A stretch of DNA of 8,333 bases from Anaerolinea thermophila (GTDB lineage Bacteria; Chloroflexota; Anaerolineae; Anaerolineales; Villigracilaceae), in contig DYLB01000088.1 in assembly GCA_020722305.1 (NCBI GenBank), positions 1 to 8,333 of the forward strand, read 5' to 3'. Below the pieces are notes generated by a model. It saw nothing but the letters and a program-made list of their open reading frames with translations. It did no database searches and was not told where the DNA came from. Each line of letters begins with the position of its first letter. The first letter of the stretch is position 1. The position numbers and the translations under genes were made by a program. Below, in pieces: positions 4,939 to 8,333 of this stretch.

Positions 4939-5496
4939 GTGATCAAAGATATTCTCAAAGAGGGCGAAGCGCGCATGAACGGCACACTCCAGTCGTTGCA
5001 AGATGACCTGGCAACCATCCGCACCGGACGCGCCACCCCCGCGCTGGTCGAGAGACTTTCTGTGGAGTATTACGGTGTGCCGACCCCCCTGATGCAACTG
5101 GCGACGATTGGAGTCCCCGAACCGCGCAGCCTACTGATCAAACCCTTCGACAAAACTACGCTGAAAGCCGTCGAACGGGCGATCCTGGCCTCGGACCTGG
5201 GGCTGACTCCCAATAACGACGGCCAGAGCATCCGCCTGAACCTGCCCCCGTTGACCGAAGAACGCCGCCGAGACCTGGTCAAGGTTGTCCACAACCGGCT
5301 CGAAGAGGCGCGGGTGGCCGTGCGCAACATCCGCCGCGACCTGATCAAAGATTTGAAGGATTTCGAGGACGAAAAACTGATCTCTGAAGATGAACTCGAA
5401 CGCGGCGAAGAAGAAGTGCAAAAAATGACCGACCGTTTCGTGGCCGACATCGAAAGGATCGGGCAAACCAAAGAGAAAGAAATCCTGGAAGTCTGA
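4939..5496 (+). CDS. frr: Ribosome recycling factor
   Basis: RRF, with EF-G, splits post-termination ribosomes from mRNA. The 185-aa product matches the family length and has the two-domain layout: a long three-helix bundle at the termini and a small beta domain at about 33-105. Diagnostic stretches are IRTGRATPALVERL (27-40), VEYYGVPTPLMQLA (42-55), DLGLTPNNDGQSIRLNLPPL (86-105) and TEERRRDLVK (106-115). RNIRRD (129-134) carries the conserved arginines used in 23S rRNA contact. Translation starts at GTG (4939-4941): AGGAGG at 4928-4933 lies 5 nt upstream, and MIKDILKEGEARM aligns with the usual MIxDI start, so the ATG 12 codons later is not the start. It is 16 bp before uppS. Confidence 0.97.
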   Translation: MIKDILKEGEARMNGTLQSLQDDLATIRTGRATPALVERLSVEYYGVPTPLMQLATIGVPEPRSLLIKPFDKTTLKAVERAILASDLGLTPNNDGQSIRLNLPPLTEERRRDLVKVVHNRLEEARVAVRNIRRDLIKDLKDFEDEKLISEDELERGEEEVQKMTDRFVADIERIGQTKEKEILEV

Positions 5497-5512
5497 GCGC
5501 TCCCTGACCCCT

Positions 5513-6241
<729 letters not shown>

Positions 6242-6250
6242 CACAGCCCC

Positions 6251-7063
6251 ATGACAAAGCGAATCCTTACATCGCTATTCCTGATGCTGGTCGGCATGCC
6301 TGCCCTCCTGTTCGGGGGAGTACTCTTTTACCTGCTAGTCGCTTTCTTTTTAGGAGTGGCAGCCTGGGAATACGTCCGCCTGTACCGAGCCGTACAGGCG
6401 GAACCTTCGATGGTCCTCGTGGTCGGCGGGACGCTGCTGGTCCTGACGGTGCGGGCTTTCTTCCCGGAGTATGCCATGCCGGTTTTGACGATCCTGGTCA
6501 TCCTGGCTATGGCGGTCCACATGCTGGCTTTCGAGCGCGGCCGCGACCTAGCCGCCAGGGATTTCAGCATCACCCTCGGCGGGCTGGTCTATGTCGGCTG
6601 GATCGGGGCCTACCTGTACGACCTGCGCGCCCTCCCGAACGGCGGCTGGTGGCTGTTCATCGTCTTGGGCAGCGTCTGGATGGCCGACTCGGGCGCCTAT
6701 TCCATCGGCTCGGCCTACGGCAAACATAAAATGGCGCCTCGCCTCAGCCCCAAGAAGTCCTGGGAAGGCTACCTGGTCGGGGTCTTCACCGGCGCACTCT
6801 ACGGCGCTTTCCTGACCTGGGCTTTCATCCAATACGGCCCAATGGACGGGATCATCACCCCGCTCGAAGGCGGGTTGGTGGGGCTGTTCCTGAGCATCAT
6901 TGCGCCCTTCGGCGACCTGGGCGAGAGCATGTTCAAGCGCCAGGCCCACATCAAAGATTCGAGCGACCTCTTCCCCGGTCACGGCGGGGCGCTGGACCGG
7001 ATCGATTCGTGGCTGTGGGCCGCGCCGCTTGGAGTTTTCCTGATCCAACTTTTCTGGCTCTAG
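6251..7063 (+). CDS. cdsA: Phosphatidate cytidylyltransferase (CDP-diglyceride synthase)
   Basis: CdsA makes CDP-diacylglycerol from phosphatidic acid and CTP, the branch point to all bacterial phospholipids, in the cytoplasmic membrane. The 270-aa protein has hydrophobic segments at roughly 7-37, 53-70, 75-93, 107-127, 132-148, 173-195, 205-222 and 254-270. The catalytic part is in the C-terminal half: DSGAYSIGSAYGKHK (146-160), LSPKKSWEG (165-173), and the family signature GDLGESMFKRQAHIKDSSD (221-239), LFPGHGGALDRIDS (240-253), with the metal-binding aspartates. It begins 9 bp after the uppS stop without a recognisable Shine-Dalgarno sequence, so translational coupling is probable. UppS-CdsA adjacency is conserved in many bacteria and joins two membrane-lipid pathways. 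All key residues are intact. Confidence 0.96.
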   Translation: MTKRILTSLFLMLVGMPALLFGGVLFYLLVAFFLGVAAWEYVRLYRAVQAEPSMVLVVGGTLLVLTVRAFFPEYAMPVLTILVILAMAVHMLAFERGRDLAARDFSITLGGLVYVGWIGAYLYDLRALPNGGWWLFIVLGSVWMADSGAYSIGSAYGKHKMAPRLSPKKSWEGYLVGVFTGALYGAFLTWAFIQYGPMDGIITPLEGGLVGLFLSIIAPFGDLGESMFKRQAHIKDSSDLFPGHGGALDRIDSWLWAAPLGVFLIQLFWL

Positions 7064-7081
7064 TTCAATTTGGAGGATATC

Positions 7082-8065
7082 ATGGATCGTGATCCGACCC
7101 GCAACCTTGCGCTCGAAATCGTGCGAGTGACCGAAGCAGCCGCGCTGGCGGCTGGCCGTTTCATGGGCCGCGGCGACAAGGAAGCCGCCGACCACGCCGC
7201 CGTCGAGGCAATGCGCCTGGTGCTCAAAACCGTCTCAATGGACGGCGTGATCGTCATCGGCGAGGGTGAGAAAGACCAGGCCCCTATGCTCTATAACGGG
7301 GAATTCGTCGGCAACGGCTCACCCCCGGAAGTGGATGTGGCTGTGGACCCGATTGACGGCACCCGTCCCCTGGCTTTTGGCCGCACCAACTCGATTGCCA
7401 CGGTGGCCATCGCCCCGCGCGGGACGATGTTCGATCCCGGCCCGTTCGTCTACATGAACAAGATCGCCGTCGGCCCGGAAGTCAAGGGCAAGATCAACTT
7501 CGACGCTTCGGTGTCCGAAAATCTCAAGGCTATCGCGGCCGCCAAGCGCAAAGCCGTGAAGGACCTGACCACCATCGTGCTCGACCGGCCGCGCCACGAA
7601 AGCCTGATCGCCGAGATCCGCCAGGCGGGAGCGCGCATCCGCCTCATCCCGGACGGGGACGTGGCTGCCGCCTTGATGACGGCCTGGCCCGATTCGGGCA
7701 TTGACGTGCTCTTCGGCATCGGCGGCACGCCGGAAGGCGTTTTGGCGGCCTGCGCCCTGCGGGCCATGGGCGGCGAAATCCAGGGACGGCTGTACGCCCG
7801 CAACGAGGAAGAACTCCGCCGCGGCCAGGAAATGGGCTACGACTTCGAGAAGCTGCTCACGATGGACGACCTGGTCTCGTCGGAGGACGTGTTCTTCGCG
7901 GCCACCGGCATCACCGACGGCGAACTGCTGCGCGGCGTCAAGTACTTCGGCGAGGGCGCTGAAACCGACTCGCTGGTCGTGCGCGGCCTGACCGGCACCG
8001 TGCGCCAGATCCACGCCGTCCACCGCTGGGAGAAGCTGCAAAACCTCAGCCCGATCCAGTATTAG
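7082..8065 (+). CDS. glpX: Class II fructose-1,6-bisphosphatase (GlpX)
   Basis: GlpX hydrolyses fructose 1,6-bisphosphate to fructose 6-phosphate, the committed step of gluconeogenesis, using a divalent metal such as Mn or Mg. The 327-aa product is full length. Family motifs in order are GRGDKEAADHAAVEAMR (29-45), DGVIVIGEGEKDQAPMLY (54-71), VAVDPIDGTRPLAFG (86-100), YMNKIAVGP (124-132), VLDRPRH (166-172), IPDGDVAAA (189-197), GIGGTPEGVLAACALRAMGG (212-231) and FAATGITDGELLRGVKYFG (272-290). These include the metal and phosphate ligands of the lithium-sensitive phosphatase fold. I start at ATG 7082 because GGAGG (7072-7076) lies 5 nt before it; the frame is open to a TTG at 7070, which would overlap that site. 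It follows cdsA by 18 bp and is probably cotranscribed. Some relatives also act on sedoheptulose bisphosphate; that cannot be judged here. Confidence 0.96.
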   Translation: MDRDPTRNLALEIVRVTEAAALAAGRFMGRGDKEAADHAAVEAMRLVLKTVSMDGVIVIGEGEKDQAPMLYNGEFVGNGSPPEVDVAVDPIDGTRPLAFGRTNSIATVAIAPRGTMFDPGPFVYMNKIAVGPEVKGKINFDASVSENLKAIAAAKRKAVKDLTTIVLDRPRHESLIAEIRQAGARIRLIPDGDVAAALMTAWPDSGIDVLFGIGGTPEGVLAACALRAMGGEIQGRLYARNEEELRRGQEMGYDFEKLLTMDDLVSSEDVFFAATGITDGELLRGVKYFGEGAETDSLVVRGLTGTVRQIHAVHRWEKLQNLSPIQY

Positions 8066-8075
8066 CCATTCCGGC

Positions 8076-8213
8076 ATGTCATTGCGAGCCGCCGATGGTC
8101 GAGTAGCGTTCTTTGCGTATCGAAACCGAGACGGTGAAGCAAGCTCCTGTTCATCAGACAAAATGACAGGATGGCGGTTGCTTCGTCGCAAAGAACGCTC
8201 CTCGCAATGACAT
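8076..8213. repeat. 138-bp imperfect palindromic repeat (REP/MITE-like)
   Basis: ATGTCATTGCGAG at 8076-8088 is mirrored exactly by CTCGCAATGACAT at 8201-8213. GCGTTCTTTGCG (8106-8117) is mirrored by CGCAAAGAACGC (8187-8198), GAAGCAA (8136-8142) by TTGCTTC (8178-8184), and TCCTG (8145-8149) by CAGGA (8167-8171). The left arm has about 15 extra bases between its first two blocks. It contains no gene. GTCATTGCGAG...GAAGCAA strings are, to my knowledge, common dispersed repeats in several environmental phyla. It starts 10 bp after glpX and in RNA would fold into one long hairpin, so it may also protect or end that transcript. Confidence 0.8.
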
Positions 8214-8232
8214 CGAAATTTTCAGCATTGAC

Positions 8233-8261
8233 TTGACACATGCCTGCCTTAATCATATAAT
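8233..8261 (+). promoter_or_regulatory. Consensus sigma-70 promoter for tRNA-Asn
   Basis: TTGACA (8233-8238) and TATAAT (8256-8261) are both perfect consensus hexamers with the optimal 17-bp spacer. The predicted start near 8268 is about 5 nt before the tRNA. Such a strong promoter is usual for stable RNA genes. Confidence 0.92.
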
Positions 8262-8272
8262 CTGGCACGCTT

Positions 8273-8333
8273 TCCTGGCTAGCTCAATCGGCAGAGCGGG
8301 CGGCTGTTAACCGCTAGGTTCGAGGTTCGAGTC
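8273..8333 (+). tRNA. tRNA-Asn (anticodon GUU), 3' end beyond window
   Basis: The first 61 positions of a tRNA are present: 5' acceptor strand TCCTGGC (8273-8279), D-stem GCTC/GAGC (8282-8285 with 8294-8297), and anticodon stem GGCGG/CCGCT (8299-8303 with 8311-8315). The loop CTGTTAA has anticodon GTT at 8306-8308, which reads Asn codons AAC and AAU. The T-stem 5' strand CGAGG (8321-8325) and T-loop TTCGAGT (8326-8332) follow. The 3' strands of the T and acceptor stems are cut off by the window edge. Confidence 0.95.

Noticed and set aside
7319..8191. 290-codon minus-strand open frame over glpX and the palindromic repeat
   Set aside because: It is antisense to all glpX family motifs and would begin inside a repeat; no family resemblance.

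Overview
The window is a stretch of ordinary, GC-rich (roughly 60%) bacterial chromosome dominated by one housekeeping operon. The organism is most likely a member of the Chloroflexota, perhaps Anaerolineae-like. I infer this from the short Thermus-type EF-Ts, the S2 protein with a long acidic tail, the small glycine-rich RRM protein, and the GxxExxY gene and palindromic repeats typical of environmental genomes. The phylum is a judgement by eye, not a demonstrated result.

Left part (1-2010, all on the minus strand): the 5' portion of a GxxExxY-family gene runs off the left edge. A cluster of three CTTCGCG repeats lies just upstream of it. Next come hutI (imidazolonepropionase, histidine degradation) and a small RNA-binding protein with one RRM domain and a Gly/Arg-rich tail. 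A strong intrinsic terminator separates the RRM gene from hutI. hutI has no Shine-Dalgarno sequence and may be leaderless.

Middle (2011-2373): a 363-bp divergent control region. It holds a minus-strand promoter for the RRM gene and a plus-strand promoter for rpsB. The two share an identical 10-bp extended -10 sequence in opposite orientation. The rpsB transcript would begin with a leader of about 155 nt with several possible helices, which may be a ribosomal-protein autoregulatory leader.

Right part (2374-8065, all plus strand): rpsB - tsf - pyrH - frr - uppS - cdsA - glpX. The first six genes form the classic bacterial cluster joining translation (S2, EF-Ts, ribosome recycling factor), pyrimidine nucleotide supply (UMP kinase) and envelope lipid synthesis (undecaprenyl diphosphate synthase, CDP-diglyceride synthase). 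A clear terminator lies between tsf and pyrH and a long GC-rich hairpin lies between pyrH and frr, so the cluster is probably several transcriptional units or is attenuated. glpX (class II fructose-1,6-bisphosphatase) closes it, where many bacteria have dxr.

Right edge (8066-8333): a 138-bp imperfect palindrome that looks like a dispersed non-autonomous repeat. It is followed by a consensus sigma-70 promoter (TTGACA-17-TATAAT) driving a tRNA-Asn(GUU) gene cut off by the window end. I found no clearly novel multi-gene system. The most interesting items are the S2 acidic extension, the rpsB leader with its mirrored divergent promoters, and the terminal repeat.
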